Positions 8,668 through 17,450 of a DNA stretch of 64,000 nucleotides are shown here, piece by piece. The DNA lies in contig NZ_CP023202.1 of NCBI RefSeq assembly GCF_000220705.2, positions 4,680,501 through 4,744,500 of the forward strand. The letters run 5' to 3'. How positions within the stretch are numbered: position 1 is the first letter of the stretch; each line of letters starts with the position of its first letter. This DNA is from Streptomyces xinghaiensis S187 (GTDB lineage: Bacteria > Actinomycetota > Actinomycetes > Streptomycetales > Streptomycetaceae). The notes below the pieces were generated by a model that did not search any database, was not told the origin of the DNA, and worked only from the letters and a program-made list of their open reading frames with translations. A program made the position numbers and the translations under genes.

Positions 8668-9510
8668 TCAGGACGTGAGCCGGTCGCACACCTCGGCAGC
8701 CAGCCCATCAGCGGCATCGAGAACCGTGGACAGAACGTCCGGGTCCGTGCCGGGCACAGCGAACAGCTGGTGCGCTCGCGCCGCGAAGTCCGCCGGTGCG
8801 GCCGGGAGTTGTCCTGCGGCCTGGACAGCTCCCTTTTCGTTCAGCACCCAGCGACCCGCGTGAGCGTGCAGGCCTTGCACGAGAAGCCCCACCGCCCGGA
8901 AGAGACATCCGGCGACATGGAAGGCGTCTCCGCGAGCCGCTCCCTTGCGGGCGCCGGCCAAGGTGAAAGGAGCCTCCCACCGCGCGTTGGCGATCAGCGC
9001 CTCGCGCAGCGGCTCCGGATAGCGCCGGGTCTCGTGCTGCAGGGCCCGCAGTTCACCACCGAGATCAGCGATGACGCGCCCCACGGCGACCTCGCCGACG
9101 TACGCATGGGAGTACACCCCGAGCGGGTGACCGGCCTGAATGCCCACCTCGAAGCGCCCCGCGCGGCACTCTTCCCAGATCCGGTGAACGCGGTCCAGGT
9201 CGCGGTAGATCCAGTCGATATGGCAACCGTCAACGGTCAGCCAGGCTCCACCGTCGACCCAGGGCCCCCAGCCGCCCGGTTCCGTCACGTCGACCGGCTC
9301 TCCAGTCAGCTCGGCCGCGAGGAGACGCAAGGCAGCGGTGTCCAGCGGCGGCCGATAGTACAGACCGAGATCGAAATCGGAGTCAGGCCGGTGCGTTCCC
9401 CTCGCTCGGCTGCCACCCAGACACACCCCGACCACTCCGCCGATGTCGGTCAACCGATCCGCGATCTCCGTCAAGCGCTCCACGGCCCGGAGTCTGCGGA
9501 ACCGGATCAC
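8668..9510 (-). CDS. Nucleotidyltransferase-domain protein (minimal NTase fold)
   Basis: A 280-residue protein with the polymerase-beta-type nucleotidyltransferase signature GGSRARGTHRPDSDFDLG at about residues 32-49: a GS motif, then a D-x-D metal-binding pair. A third possible acidic residue is in CHIDWIYRD. Family members transfer NMP groups to small molecules, including antibiotics, or to proteins. The C-terminal half is helical, as in kanamycin nucleotidyltransferase-like proteins. The GTG at 9510 is used; no good ribosome-binding site precedes it, so a start a few codons downstream is possible. Confidence 0.85.
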   Translation of the reverse strand: MIRFRRLRAVERLTEIADRLTDIGGVVGVCLGGSRARGTHRPDSDFDLGLYYRPPLDTAALRLLAAELTGEPVDVTEPGGWGPWVDGGAWLTVDGCHIDWIYRDLDRVHRIWEECRAGRFEVGIQAGHPLGVYSHAYVGEVAVGRVIADLGGELRALQHETRRYPEPLREALIANARWEAPFTLAGARKGAARGDAFHVAGCLFRAVGLLVQGLHAHAGRWVLNEKGAVQAAGQLPAAPADFAARAHQLFAVPGTDPDVLSTVLDAADGLAAEVCDRLTS

Positions 9511-9688
9511 TCACTGCAACCGCATTTCTCGGCACCTTCAGTCGTCGGGCCCTCTGTCGGGAAAGGCGCAGAGAAGGGCCTTGTTCGTGCGACGGACTGT
9601 GCGCCCCCGAACGACACCTGAGAGCTGCAACAGGCTGCTGCAAGCGCCTCGTCCGCGCCCGCCCAGCCGCAGGACGTAGCCTGCCGGT

Positions 9689-10345
9689 ATGGACATCGCG
9701 GAGCTGGCCGGCGCGGCCTGGGCCCTGACCGGCGGCGGGCAGGGCCGGACCGTGCTCGGGATCGCGGGGCCGCCCGGAGCCGGCAAGTCCACCCTCGCCA
9801 CGGCGCTGGTCGACCGGATCGAGCGGCGCCATGGTGAGGGCGCGGCCGGCTATCTGCCGCTGGACGGCTTCCACCTCTCCAACCGCCAGCTCGAACGCCT
9901 CGGGCTCACCGCCCGCAAGGGCTCCGCGCCCAGCTTCGACGTCTGGGGTTACGAGGCCCTGCTCCGCCGCGTCCACGAGGACACCGGCCGGGACATCTAC
10001 GTACCCGACTACGACCGCACCTTCCACGAGCCCGTCGCGGCCCGCCATCTGCTGCGTCCGGACACGCGCCTGGTCGTCACCGAGGGGAACTATCTCGCCT
10101 GCGTGGCGCCGGGGTGGTCGGAGGCGCGTCGGCTGATGGCGGAGGTCTGGTACGTCGAGACGCCCGACGCCGTACGGGACGCGCGTCTGGTCGAGCGGCA
10201 GCTCGCGGGCGGCCGGGACGCGGCCGGGGCCCGCGCCTGGGTGGACGGCAACGACCACCCCAACGGCGAGTGGGTCAGGGGATTCCGGGCCCAGTGCGAC
10301 CGGATCATCCCGGAACTCGACCTGACCGGCACCGGCCGGGACTGA
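9689..10345 (+). CDS. Nucleoside/nucleotide kinase (uridine kinase/phosphoribulokinase superfamily)
   Basis: A 218-residue P-loop kinase. Walker A is GPPGAGKST (about residues 27-35), and the substrate-binding block is GYLPLDGFHLSNRQLERLG. YVPDYDRTFHEP and VVTEGNYLA supply further conserved acidic and base-contacting positions. The family phosphorylates nucleosides, pantothenate-like compounds or sugars; the specific substrate is not evident. It stands alone between the nucleotidyltransferase (divergent) and the LPMO gene. Confidence 0.88.
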   Translation: MDIAELAGAAWALTGGGQGRTVLGIAGPPGAGKSTLATALVDRIERRHGEGAAGYLPLDGFHLSNRQLERLGLTARKGSAPSFDVWGYEALLRRVHEDTGRDIYVPDYDRTFHEPVAARHLLRPDTRLVVTEGNYLACVAPGWSEARRLMAEVWYVETPDAVRDARLVERQLAGGRDAAGARAWVDGNDHPNGEWVRGFRAQCDRIIPELDLTGTGRD

Positions 10346-10499
10346 GAGCAGCCGCCGCGGCCGGGAGAGCGGAAGCCTCCTGCCACCACGGCATCCTCCG
10401 GCGACCGGGCGACCGGGCGACCGGCGACCGACGACCGGCGCGTGCGTGCCGTCATGCCACCCCACCCCACCCCTCAGCGGGCCGGCAACAACCTCTGAG

Positions 10500-10513
10500 A
10501 TTGGTCTAGACAT
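10500..10513. promoter_or_regulatory. DasR-type operator (dre), distal copy
   Basis: ATTGGTCTAGACAT contains the TGGTCTAGAC core of the Streptomyces DasR response element, bound by the N-acetylglucosamine-responsive GntR repressor DasR. A second copy lies 40 bp further on, upstream of a chitin/cellulose-type LPMO gene, a classic DasR target. Confidence 0.75.
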
Positions 10514-10539
10514 CATCAACGCCCGCCACTACTCTCCCA

Positions 10540-10553
10540 GTTGGTCTAGACCG
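10540..10553. promoter_or_regulatory. DasR-type operator (dre), proximal copy
   Basis: GTTGGTCTAGACCG is a near-perfect palindrome (GGTCTAGACC) matching the dre consensus, about 134 bp upstream of the LPMO start. The two copies are 40 bp apart, about four helical turns, so two dimers could sit on the same DNA face. This predicts induction by chitin breakdown products. Confidence 0.8.
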
Positions 10554-10686
10554 CCACCCCGGGGCTGCTCCCCACCCACTCCCCACCCCACCCCCCCGCA
10601 GCCCCCGCTCCTCACCCGAGCCGAAAGAGCCGGGCCCGTGCCGACCCAGCGGGCCCGGACCACCCCCACGTCTTCTGGAGCGACTC

Positions 10687-11280
10687 ATGCGCAGAAAGAT
10701 CTCCACCACCCTGCTCGGCCTCGGCATCGCCGGCGTCTCCCTCTTCGCCACCACCGGCAGTGCCCAGAGCCACGGCTACACCGACTCCCCGATCAGCCGG
10801 CAGGCGCTCTGCGCCAACGGCACCGTGCAGAACTGCGGCGGCATCCAGTGGGAGCCGCAGAGCGTCGAGGGCCCCAAGGGCTTCCCGGCCGCCGGACCCG
10901 CCGACGGCGCCATCTGCTCCGGCGGCAACAGCCGGTTCGCCGCACTGGACGACCCGCGCGGCGGCCAGTGGCCGGCCACCGACGTCCGGTCCGGGGAGAG
11001 CCGCACCTTCACCTGGCGGCTCACCGCCCGGCACTCCACCACGGACTTCCGGTACTTCATCACCCGGAACGGCTGGAACCCCTCCCAGCCGATCACCCGG
11101 GCCGCGCTGGAGTCCCAGCCGTTCCTGACCGTCCCCTACAACGGCCGTCAGCCGGACGCCACGGTGACCCACCAGGGCACCATGCCGGGCGGTAAGTCCG
11201 GCCGGCACGTGATCGTCGCCGTCTGGGACGTCGCGGACACCGGCAACGCCTTCTACGCCTGCTCCGACGTGCGGTTCTAG
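10687..11280 (+). CDS. Secreted AA10 lytic polysaccharide monooxygenase
   Basis: A 197-residue AA10 (CBM33) copper monooxygenase that oxidatively cleaves chitin or cellulose. A signal peptide (residues 1-28) ends in SAQS, so the mature protein begins with His29 of HGYTDSP, the first copper ligand. The second histidine is about residue 116 in TARHSTTDFRYFIT. Conserved blocks LCANGTVQNCGGIQWEPQ, GWNPSQPITRAALE and FYACSDVRF are typical of chitin-active members. Two DasR-type operators upstream support a role in chitin use. No extra binding domain is attached. Confidence 0.95.
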   Translation: MRRKISTTLLGLGIAGVSLFATTGSAQSHGYTDSPISRQALCANGTVQNCGGIQWEPQSVEGPKGFPAAGPADGAICSGGNSRFAALDDPRGGQWPATDVRSGESRTFTWRLTARHSTTDFRYFITRNGWNPSQPITRAALESQPFLTVPYNGRQPDATVTHQGTMPGGKSGRHVIVAVWDVADTGNAFYACSDVRF

Positions 11281-11603
11281 ACCTTCCGGACCGCACCTCC
11301 GGACCGACCGTCAACGCCACCGCCCGAGAGTGGGAGCACCAGCCGCCGGTTCGTCCGGAGCCTCGGGCAGTACCTCGCCCGCCCCGGGGGCACCAAGCCC
11401 TCGGGGCGGGCGACGTCCGTCAACTCGGTCTCCTCGTCGGGAGACACGTAGCGGTGCCCGTCCACCACCGACCCGAGCGGGATCCCTTCCGGGACGCTGG
11501 TGAACAGCCGGTTCGGGACCGCGAACGTGCTGGGCCCGACCGTGCGCACCTTCGGCGTCCGGGCGACCGCCCACCGCGCGAACCGGACACGCACTCCGCC
11601 CAC
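11277..11603 (-). CDS. Hypothetical protein, 108 residues
   Basis: I do not recognise this protein. Codon third positions are almost all G or C across TVGPSTFAVPNRLFTSVPEG and VVDGHRYVSPDEETELTDVA, which supports a real gene. The N-terminus is basic and no signal peptide is visible. It lies 43 bp downstream of the PHB-depolymerase gene on the same strand and overlaps the end of the convergent LPMO gene by 4 bases. It could also be a remnant of a larger gene. Confidence 0.5.
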   Translation of the reverse strand: MGGVRVRFARWAVARTPKVRTVGPSTFAVPNRLFTSVPEGIPLGSVVDGHRYVSPDEETELTDVARPEGLVPPGRARYCPRLRTNRRLVLPLSGGGVDGRSGGAVRKV

Positions 11604-11646
11604 CAGGACCGGCGCTGGTGGCGGCGGCTCGTGCCCCGGCCCCGGG

Positions 11647-13125
11647 TCAGGGGGAGGGGCAGCCGGAGTCGGCGATCACGAAGTGGCCCGGGGAGGTCTC
11701 CTCAAGGGTGTGGGTGACGAAGACGTTGTACAGGCCCATGTTCTGGCCGGAGCCGTTGGCGTAGACGGTCCCGAGGGCCTGGTGCGCCCGTCCGGCGGCC
11801 ACCTGCTGGTAGTTGTTGCCGGTGAAGCACCGGTGGGCCGAGCCGGCCGTCGTGGCCCGGACGGCGGCCGTGGCCGGGCCGGCGCGGCCCTGGTCGTCGA
11901 CCGCTGCGACGGTGTAGGCGTAGGTGGTGCCGGGGGACAGCCCCGTGTCGGTGAAGGACGGCGCGGAGGGTGAGCCCTTCTGGGCGCCGTCGCGGTGAAC
12001 GCGGTAGGCAGCGGCGCCGTCCACCGCCTCCCACGACAGCGACACCGTCGTCTCGGTGGTGGCCGTGACGGCCGGCCCGGCGGGCGCGGGCAGCTCGCTG
12101 CCGCCCTGAGAGCTGTCCAGCCCCCAGAAGCGGCCGATCCGGTAGGAGGCACAGATCCCCATGTCGGGGAAGTACTGCCCCGCGATGCCGCACTGGGTGG
12201 CTCCGCCGCCGGGGTCCGCCGGCTGGCCGTGCCGCATGCCGGTGATGGAGTACGACTCGACGGCGGCGTCTCCCGAGGCGTTCTCGTACACCTGGTGCGG
12301 GTAGCCGTCGACGGTGTCGCTGATGTCGGCGACCGTGTCGGTGCCGTGGACGTTCGTCCACTGCTCGACGAGTTCGGTCAGGTTCACCGGCTTGACGGTG
12401 CTGTCGTTCGTCCCGTGCCACAGCGACATCACCGGCCGGGGGCCGTCGTAGGAGGGATGCGCGGCACGGACCTTGTCGCCCCACTGCCGCGGGCCGAGGT
12501 CGCTGCCCGGGTTCATGCAGGACAGGCCGGCGACGACGGTGCGTGCGCAGTCGTACGGGAGGCCCGCGACGACCGCGGCGCCCGCGAAGGCATCCGGGTA
12601 GGCCGCGGCCATGACCGAGGTCATCGCCCCGCCCGCGGACAGTCCCGTGACGTACACGCGCGCGGTGTCGGAGCCGAGATCGGCCGCCGTCCGGTCGGCC
12701 ATCTGTTTGACGGAGAGGGCCTCGCCGGAGCCGCGTGCCATGTCGGAGGGCTCGAACCAGTTGAAGCACGAGTTCATGTTGTTGGCGGACTTCTGCTCCG
12801 GCAGGACCAGGGCGAATCCCCATGCGTCGGCCCATCTGGTCCAGCCGGTCTCGTCGTCGAAGCCGGACGCGGACTGGGTGCACCCGTGCAGCGCGACGAC
12901 GACGGGGCGGCCCGTCGGCAGGCCGTCGGGTACGTACCGGAACATGCGCAGGTTGCCGGGGTTGGAGCCGAAGCCGGTGACTTCCCGCAGGCCCGCCGCC
13001 TGGGCCGGGGCGGTGGTGAGACCGCCCAGGACGAGGGCGGCCAAGGACAGGACGAGCGTGAGGGTACGGGCGGTGCGCGCCCGGGCTCCGCGAGCCCGGT
13101 GCCGCTCGGGCGGGAAGGGGTGCAT
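11647..13125 (-). CDS. Secreted PHB depolymerase-family esterase with fibronectin type III domain
   Basis: A 492-residue extracellular polyhydroxybutyrate depolymerase-like esterase. A long signal peptide ends near APAQAAG (about residue 44). The alpha/beta-hydrolase catalytic domain has an oxyanion region (VVVALHGCTQSASGFD), nucleophile Ser in TGLSAGGAMT, a candidate Asp in WHGTNDSTV and His in GMRHGQP. A fibronectin type III module follows (PAVTATTETTVSLSWEAVDG), then a Cys-containing C-terminal domain (RCFTGNNYQQV...DSGCPSP) that may bind substrate. The neighbour at 13421 looks like an oligomer-degrading hydrolase, so the pair may degrade PHB. Acetylxylan or feruloyl esterase activity is an alternative. 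Confidence 0.88.
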   Translation of the reverse strand: MHPFPPERHRARGARARTARTLTLVLSLAALVLGGLTTAPAQAAGLREVTGFGSNPGNLRMFRYVPDGLPTGRPVVVALHGCTQSASGFDDETGWTRWADAWGFALVLPEQKSANNMNSCFNWFEPSDMARGSGEALSVKQMADRTAADLGSDTARVYVTGLSAGGAMTSVMAAAYPDAFAGAAVVAGLPYDCARTVVAGLSCMNPGSDLGPRQWGDKVRAAHPSYDGPRPVMSLWHGTNDSTVKPVNLTELVEQWTNVHGTDTVADISDTVDGYPHQVYENASGDAAVESYSITGMRHGQPADPGGGATQCGIAGQYFPDMGICASYRIGRFWGLDSSQGGSELPAPAGPAVTATTETTVSLSWEAVDGAAAYRVHRDGAQKGSPSAPSFTDTGLSPGTTYAYTVAAVDDQGRAGPATAAVRATTAGSAHRCFTGNNYQQVAAGRAHQALGTVYANGSGQNMGLYNVFVTHTLEETSPGHFVIADSGCPSP

Positions 13126-13420
13126 CGTGCCTCCTGGCCGGCGCCGGTGAACGAACGGGGGGGAGCCGGAGGTTCGGCAGGCTCTGTGAACGGCCCTGTC
13201 CCGCCTCCGGGTTACCTGACGTTACGGGCGCCCGCGCAGGGGCGGTATGGCGATGCGGTCCACCCTGTGCGGGGCAGGACCGTGGCCCGCACCCGTTGCC
13301 GGCGAACGGCGCCCCCTGGCACAGCGAGCCGCCCCACAGACCGGCCGGTGGGGCGGAGTTGTGGGGCGGCGTTGTGGTGCGGCGGGTGCGGCGGTGCGTG
13401 CGGCGGGCGGACGGGTGCGG

Positions 13421-14851
13421 TCAGTGCAGCGAGCACGTGTTGACGAGATCCCCCGTGGCGGGGCGCGGAACCGTCCCGCTCGCCGGCGGCGCTTCGCGGC
13501 GCTCGACCCAGTCGGTCAGGACCTCGAACGCGGCGCGGTAACAGGGCAGTACGGGGCGGAGCCGGTCGGGGTGGCTGTCGTACAGGCCGTCGACGTGCGT
13601 GCCGCCCTGGACGCTGTACGAGCGGTACAGCCGGCCGCGGTGACGGTCGGCGATCATCTTCGTGTACACCTCGGAGTCGGTGGCGACGGGCAGCAGCGCG
13701 TCCAGGTCTCCTTGCACGGTGATCATCGGTTTGCCGATCTTCCCGGTGAGGGAGACCCGCTGGACCGCCCGCCTGACCGAATCCGGGCGGGAAGCGTAGT
13801 CGTAGGCGGCGTCCGAGGCGCACGGTGCGAGGATCTCCGTCACCGTCGTGCCCGCCGTCGGACCGGGGCAGGAGGGGTCGTAGGCCGGGTCGAACTCGGC
13901 GCGGTACACCTTCTGTGTGAGGCCGTAGTAGACCTGCTCGTGGTACGGCCACAGGAACTCGGTGCCGGCGGTGAACCCGGCGTCCAGCATGTCCTGGTCG
14001 GATGCGCGGCCCAGGGAGTGGGCGACACCGGTGGGCAGGTAGGTGAAGAGGTTGGGGCCGTCGGGCGTCCAGAGCGCGCCCTCCCAGTCCAGCCCGGCGT
14101 CGTACAGCCCGGGGTGGTTTTCGAGCTGCCAGCGGGTCAGGTAGCCGCCGTTGGAGATGCCCGTCATGTAGGTGCGCCGCGGGGCGCGGCCGTATGCCTG
14201 TTTCACCACCGTGCGTGCGGCGCGGGTCAGTTCGGTGGTGCGGTCGTTCCACTCGGCCACCGCGTCGCCGGGGCGGACACCGTCGGTGTAGAAGTCGGGG
14301 CCGCTGTTGCCCTTGTCGGTGGACGCGAAGGCGTATCCCCGGTCGATGACCCAGTCCGAGATCAGGGGGTCCAGGGAGTACTGCTTGCGCAGCCCGGGGG
14401 CACCGGTGACCACGAGTCCGCCGTTCCAGCGCTCGGGGAGGCGGATGACGAACTGGGCGTCGTGGTCCCAGCCGTGCGTGGTGTTCAGGCGGGACGTGTC
14501 GGGGAAGTAGCCGTCGATCTGGAGGCCGGCCACGCCGGACGGGTTCCTTGTCCCTTGGGCTATCAGTGACGACCAGTCGGCGGAATCGGTGTAGCGGGTC
14601 CCGGCGAGAGCGGCCGTGGTCATGTCGGGCAGGCAGGCGTGCGTCTGGAACTCCGCACCGGGCACGGCGATCCTGTCACCGTGCCGGCACGGGTCCGGTG
14701 CGCCGTTCGGCACCTCGGCGGCAGCGCCGTCCACGGTGCCGAGCGCCAGCAGGGCCGCGGCGAACAGGGCGGCGGCCGTCCGCACTCTTCGCGGACTCCG
14801 CCTTCGCGCGCCTGCCGGGCTTCCGGGGCGCGGGACATCTGTGCCCGGCAT
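13421..14851 (-). CDS. Secreted 3-hydroxybutyrate oligomer hydrolase / tannase-like esterase
   Basis: A 476-residue secreted alpha/beta-hydrolase. The signal peptide ends around VDGAAAE (residue 46). The nucleophile elbow is MTGISNGGYLTRW, a candidate acid is in TVQGDLDALLPV, and a candidate His is in VQGGTHVDGLYDSH. Paired cysteines (CRHGD, HACLPD, SCPG, APCAS) suggest extracellular disulfides. It resembles 3HB-oligomer hydrolase and tannase/feruloyl-esterase families. I favour oligomer hydrolase because a PHB depolymerase lies just downstream on the same strand, but the exact substrate is unproven. Confidence 0.75.
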   Translation of the reverse strand: MPGTDVPRPGSPAGARRRSPRRVRTAAALFAAALLALGTVDGAAAEVPNGAPDPCRHGDRIAVPGAEFQTHACLPDMTTAALAGTRYTDSADWSSLIAQGTRNPSGVAGLQIDGYFPDTSRLNTTHGWDHDAQFVIRLPERWNGGLVVTGAPGLRKQYSLDPLISDWVIDRGYAFASTDKGNSGPDFYTDGVRPGDAVAEWNDRTTELTRAARTVVKQAYGRAPRRTYMTGISNGGYLTRWQLENHPGLYDAGLDWEGALWTPDGPNLFTYLPTGVAHSLGRASDQDMLDAGFTAGTEFLWPYHEQVYYGLTQKVYRAEFDPAYDPSCPGPTAGTTVTEILAPCASDAAYDYASRPDSVRRAVQRVSLTGKIGKPMITVQGDLDALLPVATDSEVYTKMIADRHRGRLYRSYSVQGGTHVDGLYDSHPDRLRPVLPCYRAAFEVLTDWVERREAPPASGTVPRPATGDLVNTCSLH

Positions 14852-15371
14852 GGTGATCCTCCTCGTTGACGAGTGGGCGGGGGGATGGGATGGGGGGTGC
14901 CCGGCGGTTCAGCCGGCGCGGCGGACGCGCGGTCCCTGCTCACCGGACGTGCCGGCGTCCATCCGCGGGATCGCGTCCAGGTCCTCGGCCCGGCCCGGGA
15001 AGCCCGCGACGTTGGGTCACCATCGCCATGCCGCACATCGTCAGCGGCCGTCGGCGGTACGGGAAATGGGGCGGATCCACACCGCTCCGGCCCCGCACAT
15101 GGAGGACCCGCCCACAGTGGGCCGGCACGAGCGGTGTCCGTGCGCCGGGCGGAGGCTGCCGCCACCCGGCGCACGCGGCTTGTGGAGGTTCACTCCACGG
15201 CCGCCTCCAGTGGCCGGAACCCACGTCCGTGTCGCGCGGCTCAGCCGGCCGGCACGGTGCGGCGGGCGCGGGCCGGAGCCCGGCGCCCGGCCGCGCGGCG
15301 CGCAGGCGCGCAGGCGCGCAAGAGACGCGAAGGCCCCTCCGCCGGAACGGAGGGGCCTCTCGTATCGCGCG
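14852..15371. other. 520-bp region between esterase and tRNA-Lys
   Basis: No supported gene. It holds the leader of the minus-strand esterase and, at its right end, a strong hairpin that probably terminates the tRNA-Lys transcript. The short open frames here lack ribosome-binding sites. Confidence 0.5.
15331..15358 (-). terminator. Hairpin terminator behind tRNA-Lys
   Basis: A perfect 11-bp inverted repeat (AGGCCCCTCCG / CGGAGGGGCCT) with a 6-base loop, 13 bases beyond the tRNA 3' end. It has no long U-run, as is usual for Streptomyces terminators. Confidence 0.75.
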
Positions 15372-15445
15372 TGCGCCGCCAGGGACTCGAACCCCGGACC
15401 CGCTGATTAAGAGTCAGCTGCTCTAACCAACTGAGCTAGCGGCGC
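15372..15445 (-). tRNA. tRNA-Lys (anticodon CTT)
   Basis: A 74-base cloverleaf. The acceptor stem GCGCCGC pairs with GCGGCGC, the D-arm is GCTCAGTTGGTTAGAGC, the anticodon arm is CTGACTCTTAATCAG with CTT anticodon (reads AAG), and the T-arm contains GGTTCGAGTCC. CCA is not encoded. An identical copy occurs at 56553-56626. Confidence 0.97.
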
Positions 15446-15538
15446 ATGCTGACGCCCGGCCATCCTACCCGGTCCGCCGGGGTGCTCCGGCCCGGATCTC
15501 CGCCCGGGTCTCCGGCCCCCGGAGCCCCGCCGCCGGCC

Positions 15539-16294
15539 TCAGAACGTGAGGGACAGCGCCAGCGGCGCCGCCCGGCGGTTGAGCGTCTCGGCCGCCTGGC
15601 GCAGCCGGTGGGCGCGCTCGATCGGCAGCGAGAGCGCCAGACAGCCGACGGTCTTGCCGGCGGCGATGGGCACCGCGGCGCAGACCGTGCCCACGGCGTA
15701 CTCCTGGAGGTCGAGCACGGGAACGGTGGACGGCTGGTGGTCCAGCCTGCTGAAGAGGACCTTCTCGTCGGTGATGGTCCGCGAGGTGAAGCGGGCCGTC
15801 TTGTGCCGGGCGAGGTGGTCCTGGCGGCCGTTGTGGTCGAGCTGGGTCAGCAGGCACTTGCCGACCGCGCTGGCGTGCGCCGCCGAGCGGAAGTCCACCC
15901 ACTCGTTGACCTTCGGGGTGTCCGGCCCGTGGGCGCACTGGGTGATCCGCACCTCGCCGTCGACGTAGCGGCTCAGATAGACCGCGGCGCCGAGGGTGTC
16001 GCGCAGCTCCTCCAGATGGCGCTGGAGTTTGTCGGCGAGGGCCTTCTCCCGGGCGGCGGAGCCGAGCAGCAGCAGCGTCCGGCCGACGGCGAACGCGCCG
16101 TCCGCGGCCTCGTCCACATAGCCCTCGCGGCGCAGCATCCGCAGCATGGGCGTGAGCCGCTCCATCGGCAGGTCGGTCTCGCGCGCCAGCTCTTCCCCGG
16201 TGACGCCGCCGTGGTGGCGGGCGACGCTCTCCAGAACGCGCAGGGCGTGCTGGACCGCGTGGAAGGGCGCGGTCGGCTCGGGTTGCTGCGCCAC
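15539..16294 (-). CDS. IclR-family transcriptional regulator
   Basis: A 251-residue IclR-type regulator. The N-terminal winged helix-turn-helix (about residues 10-70) includes TGEELARETDLPMERLTPMLRMLRREGYV. The C-terminal effector domain carries SAVGKCLLTQL and PVLDLQEYAVGTVCAAVPIAAG. It is on the same strand and downstream of the ectoine importer operon ehuB-ehuC-ehuD-ehuA and probably regulates it or the catabolic genes beyond. It most likely acts as a repressor released by a small carboxylate, by analogy with the family. Confidence 0.92.
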   Translation of the reverse strand: MAQQPEPTAPFHAVQHALRVLESVARHHGGVTGEELARETDLPMERLTPMLRMLRREGYVDEAADGAFAVGRTLLLLGSAAREKALADKLQRHLEELRDTLGAAVYLSRYVDGEVRITQCAHGPDTPKVNEWVDFRSAAHASAVGKCLLTQLDHNGRQDHLARHKTARFTSRTITDEKVLFSRLDHQPSTVPVLDLQEYAVGTVCAAVPIAAGKTVGCLALSLPIERAHRLRQAAETLNRRAAPLALSLTF

Positions 16295-16637
16295 GGTGTC
16301 CCCCTACAGGTGTGACCGTTTGCATCGTCGCCGCGCTCCTGGTTACGGGGAAGCCCGTCCCCCGCTGTCCGTGGGGCCGGCCTCCGCCGCGGCCATGGGC
16401 CGGGCTGCACCCACGATAGCGGCCAAGAGGCCGCCCCGGTGGCCGAGTTGTGCACACCGGTGGCGCATTTCCCCGTTGCCGGGGAAGTGCGCCACCGTGG
16501 CATATGCCGTGGTCACGGACCGGGTGCGGGAGGCTCGGACGGCCGTCCGCAGGGACCCGGACAGCCGTCCGCAGGAACGGTACGGCGGTGCCGTCCGGCG
16601 CCGGGGAACACCCGCCGCCCGCACCCGCGCCACAGGG
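16295..16637. other. Gap between iclR and ehuA
   Basis: 343 bp holding the iclR promoter region and a strong hairpin at 16459-16496. No gene is seen. Confidence 0.5.
16459..16496 (-). terminator. Long hairpin downstream of the ehu operon
   Basis: A 16-base stem (GGTGGCGCATTTCCCC against GGGGAAGTGCGCCACC, one G-U-type mismatch) with a 6-base loop, about 140 bp past the ehuA stop and 165 bp before iclR. It is probably the operon terminator. Because it sits in the iclR promoter region, an operator role is also possible. Confidence 0.55.
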
Positions 16638-17450
16638 TCAGAGCACGGCGCTCAGGAACTCCCGGGTCCGCTCGTGCTCGGGCTCGGAGAAGATCTTCTC
16701 CGGCGGCCCGGACTCGATGACCCGCCCCGCGTCGAACATCAGCACGTCGTCGGAGATGTCCCGCGCGAAGTTCATCTCGTGGGTGACGACGAGCATGGTG
16801 ATGTCCGTGGTGTGCGCGATGTCCCGCAGCACGTCCAGCACACCGGCCACCAGCTCCGGGTCGAGCGCCGAGGTCACCTCGTCGAGCAGCAGCACCTTCG
16901 GCCGCATGGCCAGCGCCCGCGCGATGGCCACCCGCTGCTGCTGGCCGCCGGACAGATGGTTCGGATAGGCGTCGGCCTTGTCCGACAGACCCACCAGGTC
17001 CAGCAGTTCGCGGCCCCGCTCGGTCGCCTCGTCCTTGCTCATCCCCAGCACGTGGACCGGGGCCTCGGTGATGTTGCGGAGCACCTTCATATTGGGGAAG
17101 AGGTTGAACTGCTGGAAGACCATGCCGATCTTCTTGCGCACCTCACGGGTGTGCCGCTCGCCCGCCGGGACGAGCTTGCCGTTCCTCTCCTCGTGGGTGA
17201 GGTATTCGCCGTCGACGGAGATGGTGCCCTCGTCCGGCTTCAGCAGGGTCATCAGCAGCCGCAGAATCGTCGTCTTGCCGGAGCCCGAGGGGCCGATCAG
17301 CGTGACGTGCTTCCCGGCATCCACGGTGAAGTCCAGGTGGTTCAGCACCGTATTGCTGCCGAACCGCTTGGTCACCCCGTCGAAACGGATCAGCTCACTG
17401 CCGGCCGCCAGGGCCGGGGTCGCGTTCGGGGAACTGCTTTCAGCGGACAA
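16638..17450 (-). CDS. ehuA: Ectoine/hydroxyectoine ABC transporter ATP-binding protein
   Basis: A 270-residue polar-amino-acid-type ABC ATPase. Walker A is GPSGSGKTT, the Q-loop lies in GMVFQQFNLFPNMKV, the signature is LSGGQQQR, Walker B is VLLLDEVTSAL, and the switch His is in VTHEMNF. It should energise uptake through the two permeases encoded upstream. The start is TTG at 17450, preceded by TGGAG and overlapping the ehuD end by 11 bases. Order and sequence fit EhuA of ectoine importers, but a glutamine-type importer cannot be excluded from this subunit alone. Confidence 0.88.
   Translation of the reverse strand: MSAESSSPNATPALAAGSELIRFDGVTKRFGSNTVLNHLDFTVDAGKHVTLIGPSGSGKTTILRLLMTLLKPDEGTISVDGEYLTHEERNGKLVPAGERHTREVRKKIGMVFQQFNLFPNMKVLRNITEAPVHVLGMSKDEATERGRELLDLVGLSDKADAYPNHLSGGQQQRVAIARALAMRPKVLLLDEVTSALDPELVAGVLDVLRDIAHTTDITMLVVTHEMNFARDISDDVLMFDAGRVIESGPPEKIFSEPEHERTREFLSAVL

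Noticed and set aside
15372..15445. tRNA-Lys as an attachment site of an integrated element
   Set aside because: No integrase gene lies next to either tRNA, and identity stops at the tRNA boundaries. Retained only as a low-confidence observation.
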